Below the pieces are notes generated by a model. The model was not told the DNA's origin and did no database searches. It saw only the letters and a list, made by a program, of their open reading frames with translations. A stretch of DNA of 64,000 nucleotides, taken from Liquorilactobacillus uvarum DSM 19971. Lineage in GTDB: Bacteria; Bacillota; Bacilli; Lactobacillales; Lactobacillaceae. Within the stretch, counting starts at the first letter, position 1; each line of letters opens with the position of its first letter. Of this stretch, positions 1-8,122 are shown in pieces. The stretch covers positions 1 through 64,000 of the forward strand of contig NZ_AZEG01000010.1 of the NCBI RefSeq assembly GCF_001434935.1. Reading direction: 5' to 3'. The translations under genes were made by a program, and so were the position numbers.

Positions 1-62
1 ACTGGTATTTGCATAATGAGAACTGGTGGCGCCCGTTGAAGAAACGTGCGGCTTTGAGGTAG
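1..62 (+). CDS. rfbB: dTDP-glucose 4,6-dehydratase, C-terminal end (partial)
   Basis: Only the last 19 codons are in the window. The frame opens at base 3 and stops at TAG 60-62. The visible tail, WYLHNENWWRPLKKRA, resembles the C-terminus of RmlB/RfbB, which makes dTDP-4-keto-6-deoxyglucose for dTDP-L-rhamnose. rfbD follows 19 bases downstream, as in most rhamnose operons. The call rests on this short tail and the neighbour, so it is probable but not proven. Confidence 0.7.
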   Translation, partial: WYLHNENWWRPLKKRAALR

Positions 63-81
63 AACGGAGGATTTCACATAG

Positions 82-921
82 ATGTCTATTTTGATCACAG
101 GGGCTAGGGGACAATTAGGTCAGGAACTAACTAATTTATTGACTGAACGTGATACGGCTTTTTATGCTTGCGGGTCACAGGATTTGGACATTACTGATGA
201 GCAGGCTGTTGAAAACTATTTTGCTAAAAATAGACCTACGGTTGTTTATCACTGTGCAGCTTATACAGCAGTTGATAAAGCAGAGGCCGAAGGAAAAAAG
301 CGTAATTACTTGGTCAATGCGACGGGAACTGAAATTATTGCCAAAGCTTGTCAAAAACACAATGCGATGCTGGTTTACATCAGTACGGATTATGTTTTTG
401 ACGGGCTAAAGGATGGAGAATACTTACCAGATGACCCAACGAATCCTCAAAATGAATATGGTAAGGCCAAGCTTTTAGGTGAAAGAGCAGTTCGGAGATA
501 TTGTGATAAATACTATATTGTAAGGACTTCATGGGTTTTTGGAAAATATGGCCATAATTTTGTTTACACAATGCTTAATCTTGCCAAGACTCATGCCAGC
601 CTAACAGTTGTTAATGATCAAGTCGGACGTCCAACTTGGACAAGAACATTAGCAGAATTTGTTACATATTTAGTTGATAAGAAAATTGAATATGGTGTCT
701 ATCATTGTTGTAATGATGGGCAATGTTCATGGTATGAATTTGCCTGCGAAATATTGAAAGATAAAGATGTCGAAATTAGACCAGTTACCTCTGTGGAATA
801 TCCTACGGCGGCTTATAGGCCTAAGAAAAGTGTAATGAAATTGTCTAAAGAAACAGGTTTTTCCTCTTTTAAAGGTTGGAAATTGGCTTTAAATTCATTT
901 ATGTCTGATAAATTTGAATAA
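82..921 (+). CDS. rfbD: dTDP-4-dehydrorhamnose reductase
   Basis: A 279-residue short-chain-dehydrogenase-type protein that reduces dTDP-4-dehydrorhamnose to dTDP-L-rhamnose, the last step of the pathway. The N-terminal nucleotide-binding loop is GARGQLGQEL (residues 7-16). YISTDYVFDG and the YGKAK active-site segment (Tyr-xxx-Lys, near residue 126) follow in the usual order. Length is normal for RfbD. The start is preceded by ACGGAGG at 64-70. It is the last rhamnose gene of the cluster and feeds the glycosyltransferases downstream with rhamnose donor in the cytoplasm. Confidence 0.96.
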   Translation: MSILITGARGQLGQELTNLLTERDTAFYACGSQDLDITDEQAVENYFAKNRPTVVYHCAAYTAVDKAEAEGKKRNYLVNATGTEIIAKACQKHNAMLVYISTDYVFDGLKDGEYLPDDPTNPQNEYGKAKLLGERAVRRYCDKYYIVRTSWVFGKYGHNFVYTMLNLAKTHASLTVVNDQVGRPTWTRTLAEFVTYLVDKKIEYGVYHCCNDGQCSWYEFACEILKDKDVEIRPVTSVEYPTAAYRPKKSVMKLSKETGFSSFKGWKLALNSFMSDKFE

Positions 922-952
922 TAATTTTTGGATGATGTGATGAAAAACTTAA

Positions 953-1747
953 ATGATAATTGTGGTGATTTTTTTGACAATGTATGTGATAACTCATAAG
1001 AAGTTTAATTATTATCTGCCAAAACACTATGTCCCCTTGTTGGTTGGGGCAGTGAATAAAGATAAAATAGATGGATATCTTAGTGATGATGAAGGAGATA
1101 ATATCTCTTCTAAAAATAAAAATTATTGTGAATTGACAGGATTGTACTGGATCTGGAAGCATAGCAATGAAAGTATAGTTGGTCTTTCACACTACAGGAG
1201 ATACTTCAGCGGAAATCCGCTGGGCTTTTTCGGTGAAATTACTGAGACAATGGTTTTGGGAAAATTAAAGCCACTATCTGTGTCAAAATTGAATAAGTTT
1301 TTAGAGAACTGTGATTGGGTCTTACCTACCCCAGAAAAAAACTATTTCAAGAAAAGAAGTGTCAGGCAGCAATTTCAAGCTTCACATGATATAAAGGATT
1401 TAGAAACAACTAGAAGGGTATTAGGAGAACTTTATCCAGAGTATCTTCCTGAGTTCGATGAGGTTATGAACGGTCATCAACTTGTTATCTGCAACATGTT
1501 TTATACACATAAAAAGTATATGGATGAATACAGTAGCTGGTTGTTTTCAATACTTTTTGAAATAGAAAAAAATGTTGATATAAGCAATTATGATGATTAT
1601 CAAAGCAGATTATATGGTTTTCTCTCTGAACGATTATTTAATGTTTGGATAACGCATCATAAAGAACGCTTTAGAATTAAACATTTGAGTATATTTAATA
1701 CCGCCAAGATGAACAGAGATTTCATAAAAAATAAAATATTTAAATGA
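953..1747 (+). CDS. DUF4422 glycosyltransferase-like protein
   Basis: A 264-residue protein with the DUF4422 pattern: an N-terminal YVITHKKF segment, a conserved GLYWIWKH block and GLSHYRRYF near residue 80. Proteins of this family are found in polysaccharide clusters and are thought to be glycosyltransferases; no activity can be assigned here. The start is uncertain. ATG 953 adds nine hydrophobic residues, while ATG 980 gives the family-typical N-terminus MYVITHKKF but has only GTGGTG upstream. It lies between rfbD and a galactofuranosyltransferase-like gene, so it probably adds a residue to the same repeat unit. Confidence 0.8.
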   Translation: MIIVVIFLTMYVITHKKFNYYLPKHYVPLLVGAVNKDKIDGYLSDDEGDNISSKNKNYCELTGLYWIWKHSNESIVGLSHYRRYFSGNPLGFFGEITETMVLGKLKPLSVSKLNKFLENCDWVLPTPEKNYFKKRSVRQQFQASHDIKDLETTRRVLGELYPEYLPEFDEVMNGHQLVICNMFYTHKKYMDEYSSWLFSILFEIEKNVDISNYDDYQSRLYGFLSERLFNVWITHHKERFRIKHLSIFNTAKMNRDFIKNKIFK

Positions 1748-1783
1748 TTTCTATTTGTCTGAAGTGTTGGACTAGGAGATAAA

Positions 1784-2794
1784 ATGACTGAAGATTTTGT
1801 GATTTCAACAATTGAGAGGTCGGATAACGATGCCGGGCCAAAAGCACAACACGATATAATTAAATTTCTGAGTCTGAATGGTTATAAGATTGTTAAAACC
1901 AGAATACCTAGAAAAAGAATTAGAAAGATGTATTATGCCCTGAAAACTCTACCTAAACTATTTAAGGGGAGGGCAATGAATGTTGTAATCTTTCAGTATC
2001 CAATTTATTCATTATTTTTGACAAAAAAAATAATCAAAACTATTAAAAAATATACATCCGCTCGAATTATATTAGTGATTCATGATGTTGAGTCGTTGCG
2101 ATTGTTTCAAGATGATAAAAGCTTTGTCAAAAAAGAACTGAGCATTTTTAATATGGACGAGGTTGATGGATTGATCGCTCACAATAAATCAATGAAAAAT
2201 TGGCTTAGAGAAAAAGGGATCACAAAGAAAATTGCTGAGCTGGAAATATTTGATTATGATAATCCACAGCCTTTTAGAGTTCAAAAAAGCTATAATCGAT
2301 CAGTTTGCTTTGCTGGAAATTTAGCCAAAGCAAACTTCCTTGAGAAATTAGATGTAAAAAATGGTTTGTTTGTCTTTGGACCAAATAATAATCTTAAGAT
2401 GCACGAATGTATAAAATATGGGGGGCAATACACACCCGATGAGCTTCCAAAATATTTACAGCAAAACTATGGGTTGGTTTGGGATGGTTCTAGCCTAGAT
2501 AAATGTGATGGAAGATTTGGAGAATACTTAAAATATAATGCACCACATAAAACCTCACTGTATCTGAGCTCGGGTATCCCTGTTATTGTGTGGAAGGAAG
2601 CAGCAATAGCCGATTTTGTGTTGGAAAATAATGTTGGAATTGTGGTCGATGATCTCAATCATCTGGATGAACTACTAAAGAATATTTCTGAATCTGACTT
2701 TAATGTTATGAAAACTAACGCAGTTAAAGTTGGAAAAAAGATGCGTTCGGGTTACTATATTAGACGAGCCATAGAAGAGTTAATGGAAAATTAA
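1784..2794 (+). CDS. galactofuranosyltransferase-like glycosyltransferase
   Basis: A 336-residue GT-B-type protein starting MTEDFVISTIERSDNDAG, as in lactic acid bacterial beta-1,6-galactofuranosyltransferase and Gtf3-like sugar transferases. Visible parts are an N-terminal domain with VIFQYPIYS near residue 70, a linker with SVCFAGNLAKANFL near residue 180, and a C-terminal sugar-nucleotide region with LSSGIPVIVWKEAAIADFV near residue 263. The next gene is glf, which makes UDP-galactofuranose, and that supports the donor. Acceptor and linkage cannot be read from the sequence. The start has AGGAGA at 1774-1779. Confidence 0.78.
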   Translation: MTEDFVISTIERSDNDAGPKAQHDIIKFLSLNGYKIVKTRIPRKRIRKMYYALKTLPKLFKGRAMNVVIFQYPIYSLFLTKKIIKTIKKYTSARIILVIHDVESLRLFQDDKSFVKKELSIFNMDEVDGLIAHNKSMKNWLREKGITKKIAELEIFDYDNPQPFRVQKSYNRSVCFAGNLAKANFLEKLDVKNGLFVFGPNNNLKMHECIKYGGQYTPDELPKYLQQNYGLVWDGSSLDKCDGRFGEYLKYNAPHKTSLYLSSGIPVIVWKEAAIADFVLENNVGIVVDDLNHLDELLKNISESDFNVMKTNAVKVGKKMRSGYYIRRAIEELMEN

Positions 2795-2842
2795 ATTTAA
2801 AGTACTATAATCAGATGATTGATATTGAAGTGGAGGATGAAG

Positions 2843-3958
2843 ATGAAAAAATATTTAGTTGTAGGAGCAGGGCTTTTTGGGTCAACATTTGCTCATGAGG
2901 CTGCTAAAAGAGGTCATAAGGTTAAGATTATTGAAAAGCGTGCTCATGTTGCTGGAAATATTTATACTAAAAATGTTAATGGCATTCAAGTTCATCAATA
3001 TGGAGCGCATATTTTTCACACTTCTAATAAACGTGTTTGGGAATATGTAAATCACTTTGCCGAATTTAATCGCTACACTAATAGTCCTGTGGCTAACTAT
3101 AAGGGTGAAATTTACAACCTGCCTTTTAATATGAATACTTTTAATAAACTTTGGGGTGTTATTACTCCCGAAGAAGCACAAGCAAAAATAGATGAACAAC
3201 GTGCGGTTTTGAAGGGCAGAAAACCTGAAAATCTTGAAGAACAGGCGATTTCTTTAGTTGGAACCGATATTTACGAAAAATTGATTAAGGGTTATACTGA
3301 GAAACAGTGGGGTCGTTCTACTAAGGATTTGCCAGCCTTTATTATTAGGCGTCTCCCTGTCAGACTGACGTATGATAATAACTACTTCAACGATGCTTAC
3401 CAAGGCATACCCGTTGGAGGCTATACGCAAATTGTTGAGAAGATGTTAAAGAATGATCTTATCTCTGTTGAAACTGGAGTAGATTTCTTTGACCGAAAAG
3501 ATGAGTACATGCGTGATTATGACCGCATTGTTTTCACAGGTATGATAGATGAGTATTTCAATTATAAGTTGGGCGAATTAGAGTATCGTAGTCTGCATTT
3601 TGAAACTGAAAAATTGGATAAAGACAATTACCAAGGGAATGCGGTTGTTAATTACACGGATGCTGAAACACCGTTTACACGCATCATTGAACACAAGCAT
3701 TTTGAATTCGGTAAAGGGGACAAGAATAAGACCGTTATTACTCGCGAATATCCCAAAAAATGGCATCGTGGTGATGAACCATACTATCCTGTTAATAATT
3801 CTCAAAATAACGCCCTTTACAAAGAATATAAAGCTTTAGCTGATAAAGAGGCAAAAAGAGTAATTTTCGGCGGTCGCTTAGGACAATACCGCTATTACAA
3901 CATGGATCAAGTAATCAGTGCGGCTTTGACAACTGTTAAGAATGAATTTGAGGAATAA
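2843..3958 (+). CDS. glf: UDP-galactopyranose mutase
   Basis: A 371-residue flavoenzyme that interconverts UDP-galactopyranose and UDP-galactofuranose in the cytoplasm. The N-terminal FAD-binding loop is VVGAGLFGSTFAHEA. The family blocks HQYGAHIFHTSN (about residue 57), EKQWG, TRIIEHKHFE and the C-terminal GRLGQYRYYNMDQ are all present. I place the start at ATG 2843 because GTGGAGGATG (2829-2838) sits just upstream and MKKYLVVGAG is the normal N-terminus; an ATG in frame at 2837 is possible. It shows that the polymer contains galactofuranose and pairs with the transferase just upstream. Confidence 0.97.
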   Translation: MKKYLVVGAGLFGSTFAHEAAKRGHKVKIIEKRAHVAGNIYTKNVNGIQVHQYGAHIFHTSNKRVWEYVNHFAEFNRYTNSPVANYKGEIYNLPFNMNTFNKLWGVITPEEAQAKIDEQRAVLKGRKPENLEEQAISLVGTDIYEKLIKGYTEKQWGRSTKDLPAFIIRRLPVRLTYDNNYFNDAYQGIPVGGYTQIVEKMLKNDLISVETGVDFFDRKDEYMRDYDRIVFTGMIDEYFNYKLGELEYRSLHFETEKLDKDNYQGNAVVNYTDAETPFTRIIEHKHFEFGKGDKNKTVITREYPKKWHRGDEPYYPVNNSQNNALYKEYKALADKEAKRVIFGGRLGQYRYYNMDQVISAALTTVKNEFEE

Positions 3959-3961
3959 TAA

Positions 3962-5395
3962 ATGAAGATTTTCAAGAACTACTTCTACAATGCTGGTTAC
4001 CAGCTTTTGGCAATGATTTTACCATTGGTGACTGCGCCATATGTTACTCGTGTCTTAGGAGCTACCAATATAGGGATTAACGCGACGACCAATGCTAACA
4101 TTCAATATTTTGTTTTATTCGGAAGTATTGGTATTGCTTTGTATGGTAATCGTGAAATTGCTGCTATACGTGATGATAAGCATGAGATGAGTAAAACATT
4201 CTGGGAAATACAGCTATTAAAAACTATTACCATTAGTATTACGTATCTGCTTTTCCTTGGAGTTTTAATGATACTCCACCGATATCAGTTTTATATGCTT
4301 ATCCAATCGTTATACATAATTGCTGCAGGAGTAGATATTTCTTGGCTTTACATGGGGATAGAAGATTTTAGAAAGACAGTTTTGCGTAATACTTTTGTCA
4401 AAATTCTTTCGATTATTCTAATCTTTATTTTTGTTAAGGAAAGAAGCGATTTGTGGGCCTACATTTTGATTCTTGCTGGTTCGGTACTCTTGGGAAATGC
4501 GACTTTGTGGCCTTATCTGCGCAGAACTTTAACAAAGGTCAAATTTTCAGAATTAAATATTTGGCGACACTTTAGGCCTTCAATTACTTTTTTTGTGCCA
4601 CAGGTTGCAGTGCAAGTGTACCTTATTTTGAATAAGAGTATGTTAGGGCTTTTAGGACCGGTTTCTTCTTCTGGTTTTTATGATAGAGCAGACACAATAG
4701 TTAAGCTTATTCTGTCATTAGCAACAGCCACTGGAACGGTAATGTTGCCACACGTAACCAATGCATTTTCAAGGGGAGACAGTAAACGAGTGAATCATTA
4801 TCTTGTTGAATCTTTTGATTTTGTGTCTTTTATCGCAATCCCGATGGCATGTGGTTTAGCCGGTATATCGATCAAGTTAGGACCGTTTTTTTATGGAACT
4901 GAATTTATCCCTGTAGGAAGGGCAATGTTGCTTGAATCTATTATTATCATATTTATAGCTTGGAGCAACGTAATCGGACAGCAATTTTTACTGCCAACAA
5001 ATCGAATTAAATCTTATTCGAGTTCTGTTATATTGGGTGCACTTATAAACATCATATGCAATGTACCTTTTATATATTTTGGGGGATTATATGGTGCAAT
5101 GGCAGCTACGATTCTTTCAGAACTTTCTGTAACTTCATATCAAATATGGAAGATAAAAGATTTAATTGATTTAAAGCAACTTTTTGTAAATGTCCCGAAA
5201 TATCTTTTAGCAGGATTGGTCATGTTTGCGGTAGTTTTTAAATTGAACAATTCCGTTCATTTCTACGTTGTTTCATTAATCTGGCAGATATTACTAGGGG
5301 TCTTTATATATGGCGGTTTACTGCTACTTTTACGACCAACAATCTTGGATAAAGTTAAGAAAATTGTCAGTGATTTCAGATCACAGCATAGGTGA
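3962..5395 (+). CDS. wzx: Wzx-type polysaccharide repeat-unit flippase
   Basis: A 477-residue integral membrane protein of the MATE/MOP flippase superfamily with about 12-14 hydrophobic segments along its whole length. The N-terminus, FYNAGYQLLAMILPLVTAPY, is the family signature, and GRAMLLESIIIIFIAWSNV lies in the second half. It is expected to move undecaprenyl-linked repeat units across the membrane. The start lies three bases after the glf stop, so translation is probably coupled. Specificity for this repeat unit is inferred from position. Confidence 0.93.
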   Translation: MKIFKNYFYNAGYQLLAMILPLVTAPYVTRVLGATNIGINATTNANIQYFVLFGSIGIALYGNREIAAIRDDKHEMSKTFWEIQLLKTITISITYLLFLGVLMILHRYQFYMLIQSLYIIAAGVDISWLYMGIEDFRKTVLRNTFVKILSIILIFIFVKERSDLWAYILILAGSVLLGNATLWPYLRRTLTKVKFSELNIWRHFRPSITFFVPQVAVQVYLILNKSMLGLLGPVSSSGFYDRADTIVKLILSLATATGTVMLPHVTNAFSRGDSKRVNHYLVESFDFVSFIAIPMACGLAGISIKLGPFFYGTEFIPVGRAMLLESIIIIFIAWSNVIGQQFLLPTNRIKSYSSSVILGALINIICNVPFIYFGGLYGAMAATILSELSVTSYQIWKIKDLIDLKQLFVNVPKYLLAGLVMFAVVFKLNNSVHFYVVSLIWQILLGVFIYGGLLLLLRPTILDKVKKIVSDFRSQHR

Positions 5396-5406
5396 GGTAA
5401 AGAGTT

Positions 5407-6603
5407 ATGATGGATATAGTTGCCAAAAGGGAACATATACAGGATTACTTGAATAAAAAAGTTAATAAGTTGCCTGAAAAGTTATACTTTGTAGGCTTTA
5501 TAGTTTATGCATTAGTTAATTATTTGCGTGGGACAATGTTTACGCAATATTTGAGTTCTCCTGTGCTCTACGATTTTATGAAAATTTCAGCAATTTTTAT
5601 AGTGCTGAAGATATTATTGTTTGATGATTGGAAATTGAAGGATCTTCTTATTTTTTTATTAGTGGGAATCTTAATAGAATTTACGTGCAGGGTGTCCTAT
5701 GATTACGATATTTTTTATTATTGCCTATTAATATTGGGAGCCAAAAATATTGAGTTTTCAAAAATTCTTAAAACATATTTGATCCTTATCAGCACTGCGT
5801 TAGTTATTACAATTATAGCTTCACAGTTTGGATTAGTTTATAACATTACTTTTGGACGCAGCGGGACCCCAATTGTTCGTTATGCCCTTGGAGCTGTTTA
5901 TCCGACCGATTTTGCAGCGAGAGTTTTTTGTTTGATGTTGTTTTACGCGGTCTTTAAAAAGTTTAAGCTGAATCTTCCTGAATATATTTCATTGGCTGCA
6001 TTAACAGTAGCGATGTATGTTTTGACAGATACAAGATTAGATACTATCCTGATGCTTTTAGTGATTTTAATTGCATTTTTTTATAGACCAATTATTAAAC
6101 TTGTCGATCGTATCAGTGTAAGACTAATGAGCTTGTTGATAACAGCATTTGTTGCATTTAATATATTACTGGCGTATTTTTTTATTCCATCTAATCCTAT
6201 TTTCAAGATTATCAATAAAATCTTATCACAAAGGTTAGTTTATGGGCATTTGGTTTTCAAACGTTACAATGTTCCGTTATTAGGTCAGTTCATCCCACAA
6301 GTTGGGAATGGTGGTCTACATAATGGCCCTTATAATTACTTCTTTGTAGATTCGTCTTTTATTAGAGTATTAATGATGCACGGGTTTTGGGCATTTATAC
6401 TTACAATGACTTTAATAATTTTCTTATCACATAAATTCATTTCAAAAAAATACATTGTGCTAGAAATTGCATTATTACTTGTAATTTTAAGTTCGGTTAT
6501 CGATCAGCATATGTGGGAAATATCCTTCAACATTATTTTTGTAGGTTTGTTTGCGAAAATTTCTGATGAATACGCCGAATCTGGGAATGATTTAAAGGTA
6601 TGA
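5407..6603 (+). CDS. wzy: Wzy-like polysaccharide polymerase
   Basis: A 398-residue, very hydrophobic protein with roughly 10-11 predicted membrane segments and a long extracytoplasmic loop around residues 275-320, including VGNGGLHNGPYNYFFVDSS. This O-antigen-polymerase-like layout and its place straight after the flippase suggest Wzy, which joins repeat units outside the membrane. Wzy proteins have little sequence conservation, so the call is by topology and context. It is the last gene of the polysaccharide cluster. No terminator with a T-run on the plus strand follows; see the inverted repeats downstream. Confidence 0.82.
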   Translation: MMDIVAKREHIQDYLNKKVNKLPEKLYFVGFIVYALVNYLRGTMFTQYLSSPVLYDFMKISAIFIVLKILLFDDWKLKDLLIFLLVGILIEFTCRVSYDYDIFYYCLLILGAKNIEFSKILKTYLILISTALVITIIASQFGLVYNITFGRSGTPIVRYALGAVYPTDFAARVFCLMLFYAVFKKFKLNLPEYISLAALTVAMYVLTDTRLDTILMLLVILIAFFYRPIIKLVDRISVRLMSLLITAFVAFNILLAYFFIPSNPIFKIINKILSQRLVYGHLVFKRYNVPLLGQFIPQVGNGGLHNGPYNYFFVDSSFIRVLMMHGFWAFILTMTLIIFLSHKFISKKYIVLEIALLLVILSSVIDQHMWEISFNIIFVGLFAKISDEYAESGNDLKV

Positions 6604-6844
6604 CAATATTTAAGTAATTATTATTATTGTGTGTAATTGCAAAAAAACTCCACCTAGGCAACCATGCTAGGCGGAGAAAGGAATATCGTTAATAATTAAC
6701 GATAGGGATATTCATTTACTTTATTAGGGGGAGTAAATGAAGTTGGTTAAATATTATGTTACAAGTACAGTCTAATGCTAATTTATGAAGAATTTATGAA
6801 GAAATGTTTCAAAAAGAGTTAAGGTTATTTGCCATAAGGATTAT
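6604..6844. other. structured intergenic region with three inverted repeats and a tandem repeat
   Basis: Between wzy and the DUF2075 gene lie three successive inverted repeats: 6648-6657/6667-6676 (one mismatch); 6685-6693/6695-6703 (perfect 9-base arms) nested inside 6681-6687/6707-6713; and 6712-6720/6732-6740 (perfect 9-base arms). The first is flanked on its left by A7, so it reads as a terminator only on the minus strand, where no gene is visible. An 11-base unit is repeated in tandem at 6780-6790 and 6791-6801. A 12-codon ORF with a GGGGGAG ribosome binding site occupies 6737-6775. Confidence 0.6.
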
Positions 6845-8074
6845 TTGAAGAAAGTTACAGGTGAGTTTATGGACAGGTCAGCTAACAAAGCGTTTAATAA
6901 GTTGGCAGCGGTGAAATTAACAACTGAACAGCAGGATTTGGAAAAGCAAATCTTCGAGTTTTGTAAAAGACTTCTCGTTGTAAAAGAGCGAGGGGTTTTT
7001 GTTGTTTCAGGAGATGCTGGAACAGGGAAGAGTGTTATCTTGATCTCCATTTTCAATGCGATTCAGAAAATGGCTAAAGATAAAACATCGATACTTTATA
7101 AAACAAGTAATTATCTTTTGGTTAATCATCCAGAAATGCTTAAACTTTATAGAAACATTGCCGCCGAGTGTCCAACCTTATTAAAAAAGAATTTCGAAAG
7201 GCCGACGACTTTTATTAATCGATCGCATAAGAAACAACAAGGATCTGATATAGTATTGGTTGATGAGGCACATCTGCTTCTAACGAAAAGTGATCCGTAC
7301 AATCATTTTAAACAAGATAATCAGCTGCAGGAAATCTTGAAACTCAGTAAAATTGTTGTGCTGGTTTTTGATGAAAAACAAGTTTTAAAAGGCAAAAGTT
7401 ATTGGAATAAGGACAAATTAGCCGCGCTTGTTTCTTCAAAAAATGTCCACTATTATCATTTGACTGAGCAATTTCGTGTCAAAGCCAATAATGATGTTAA
7501 AGATTGGATTAAGGCACTGGTTGAAAAAAATATTTCTGCACCACCTGCACCGCAGAAATTTGATTTTAGGATCATGGATGATGCGCAAGAAATGTATGAG
7601 CTGATAAAACGGAAAAATAGAATCGTCGGATTAAGCCGCATGCTGGCAACATACGATTTTCCATACCGTTTGGATGGCAAGGATTATTTTGTAAATGCAG
7701 GCAATTTCAGGTTGCGATGGGATCGAAACCAGCCACAGGCTGTGCTACCTTGGGCAGAAAGAGACGATTCAATTGGCGAGGTAGGTTCTGTCTACACGAT
7801 TCAAGGATTTGATCTCAATTATGCAGGAATCATACTTGGACCAAGTGTACGGTATGATGCTGTGCACGACCGTATTAGAATACATCCTGAAGTGTATCAA
7901 GATCAAGCAGCTTTTAATGGTTTAGCTAAACGAACTGATGCAGAAAAGGCAAAAGAAAGACTGATTTTGAACTCAATAGATGTTCTTTTGACGAGAGCTC
8001 GTTTGGGAATGTACATTTATGCGACAGATACAGCTTTACGTACACGATTGTTTCAAGGATATTTGAATAGATAA
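6845..8074 (+). CDS. DUF2075 P-loop ATPase/helicase-like protein
   Basis: A 409-residue superfamily-1-helicase-like protein of the DUF2075 (Schlafen group 3 AAA) type. Walker A is GDAGTGKS near residue 56; the Walker B-like VLVDEAHLL is near residue 137. A QFRVKAN motif follows, with VGSVYTIQGFDLNYAG near residue 315 and a C-terminal LLTRARLGMYIYATD arginine motif. The family is linked to nucleic acid handling, often in defence or stress loci, but its substrate is unknown. Translation starts at TTG 6845 (AAGGA at 6836-6840) or at ATG 6869 (AGGTGAG at 6859-6865); the choice is open. The gene stands alone after a structured leader. Confidence 0.88.
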   Translation: MKKVTGEFMDRSANKAFNKLAAVKLTTEQQDLEKQIFEFCKRLLVVKERGVFVVSGDAGTGKSVILISIFNAIQKMAKDKTSILYKTSNYLLVNHPEMLKLYRNIAAECPTLLKKNFERPTTFINRSHKKQQGSDIVLVDEAHLLLTKSDPYNHFKQDNQLQEILKLSKIVVLVFDEKQVLKGKSYWNKDKLAALVSSKNVHYYHLTEQFRVKANNDVKDWIKALVEKNISAPPAPQKFDFRIMDDAQEMYELIKRKNRIVGLSRMLATYDFPYRLDGKDYFVNAGNFRLRWDRNQPQAVLPWAERDDSIGEVGSVYTIQGFDLNYAGIILGPSVRYDAVHDRIRIHPEVYQDQAAFNGLAKRTDAEKAKERLILNSIDVLLTRARLGMYIYATDTALRTRLFQGYLNR

Positions 8075-8122
8075 CGTTTTGACTTATTAAAGAACAACAT
8101 TTTAAGCAAGAAAGAGAAAAAG

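Noticed and set aside
3262-3270. CCGATATT inside glf, matching the sigma-28 -10 element
   Set aside because: It lies in coding sequence, has no TAAA-type element 14-16 bases upstream and no late gene follows.
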